From Antitrichia curtipendula (lineage: Eukaryota > Streptophyta > Bryopsida > Hypnales > Leucodontaceae): a stretch of DNA of 64,000 nucleotides. This document shows positions 63,615 to 64,000 of this stretch, one piece after another. How positions within the stretch are numbered: position 1 is the stretch's first letter; each line of letters starts with the position of its first letter. The stretch covers positions 42,359,570 through 42,423,569 of the forward strand of contig OX579634.1 of NCBI GenBank assembly GCA_951230915.1, given 5' to 3'. The notes under the pieces were generated by a model. The model saw only the letters and a program-made list of their open reading frames with translations. It had not been told where the DNA came from and searched no databases. Made by a program: the position numbers and the translations under genes.

Positions 63615-63802
63615 TGACAAAAAAAAAGATGCAAGATTGTGTAGAATGAATTTCCAAAAATTTAGGCACCTTTTTAATTATTTATTTTCTAACCAAGTTG
63701 CTAGGAGGCTATGGTAATAAGATGACATTTTTTTTTCTGTAAATATTTTTGATAAATACATTGGCTTTGCACTAGAGTATTTTTAAAAAGGCAAAAGTTT
63801 AA

Positions 63803-64000
63803 CCCCTAAAGGATCAAACAGCGTTTTTTGGCAACATAGCGATTTTGGGCAGCTCACTACGGATGGAGTTTTTTTTTATTTCTTTGAAATTTTCACACAA
63901 CATGTGACCGAGGAGTAGCTTTAAGGTCCAACAATTTTTGTAACTTTTGACTACATGGTTAAAAATTTATTGCATGATATGTGATTTTCTTTGAACTTTG
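63803..64000 (-). mobile_element. piggyBac-like element, truncated by the window end (copy I)
   Basis: TTAA (63799-63802) is followed by CCCCTAAAGGATCAAACA. The next 200 bases are the reverse complement of the last 200 bases of copy A (GGGCAGCTCACTAC, AGGAGTAGCTTTAAGG, GACTACATGGTTAAAAA), so this copy is inverted relative to A. The other end lies beyond the window. Confidence 0.85.

Noticed and set aside
63418..63669. Frames encoding repeated YI and YN/YS dipeptides
   Set aside because: Direct translation of the (AT)n(TTATAG)n microsatellite.

Overview
This window looks like nuclear DNA from a land plant or a close streptophyte relative. It carries a plastid-specific fructokinase-like gene, a plant-type CDC48 and a plant DUF1295 reductase-like gene. 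All the multi-exon genes use GT-AG introns. Genes sit in short GC-richer islands separated by long AT-rich, repeat-filled DNA, and one 200-base N gap (3090-3289) marks a scaffold join. A bryophyte or other early-diverging lineage is my guess, but no species marker is visible.

Layout. 1-3089 is a repeat-rich block with 60-bp and 25-bp tandem arrays. 3290-4879 holds fragments of two unrelated host genes: a stop-containing plastid cysteine desulfurase and an IWR1/RDM4-like acidic exon. 4880-21190 is AT-rich and full of transposon remains, including a decayed piggyBac transposase, TTAA-bounded non-autonomous elements, a PIF/Harbinger-type MITE, another TIR element and a tRNA-related SINE-like piece. 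21195-26280 (minus) is CDC48 in ten exons. 28266-30964 (minus) is a nine-exon DUF1295 membrane protein. 31690-39100 is a transposon cluster with a beautifully preserved MULE-type MITE and four piggyBac-like elements. 39648-43268 (plus) is FLN1. 44276-46913 (plus) is an in-frame, intron-containing gag-like plus RNase H-like gene. 52013-53275 (minus) is an unrecognised single-exon 420-aa multipass membrane protein. 55876-56840 is a decayed cullin-1 copy. 58838-60479 (minus) is a small basic four-exon protein. The last 3 kb holds more TTAA elements, a 55-bp tandem array and microsatellites.

The host genes do not form a pathway. CDC48 is a general protein-unfolding ATPase, FLN1 belongs to the plastid-encoded RNA polymerase complex, and the others are membrane or nucleolar-type proteins.

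The most interesting signal is a family of roughly 0.4-0.96 kb elements with CCCCTAAAG-type inverted ends flanked by exact TTAA, found in the same window as a recognisable piggyBac transposase fossil. The second is the probable exaptation of retroelement gag and RNase H domains into an intron-containing gene that has lost catalytic carboxylates.
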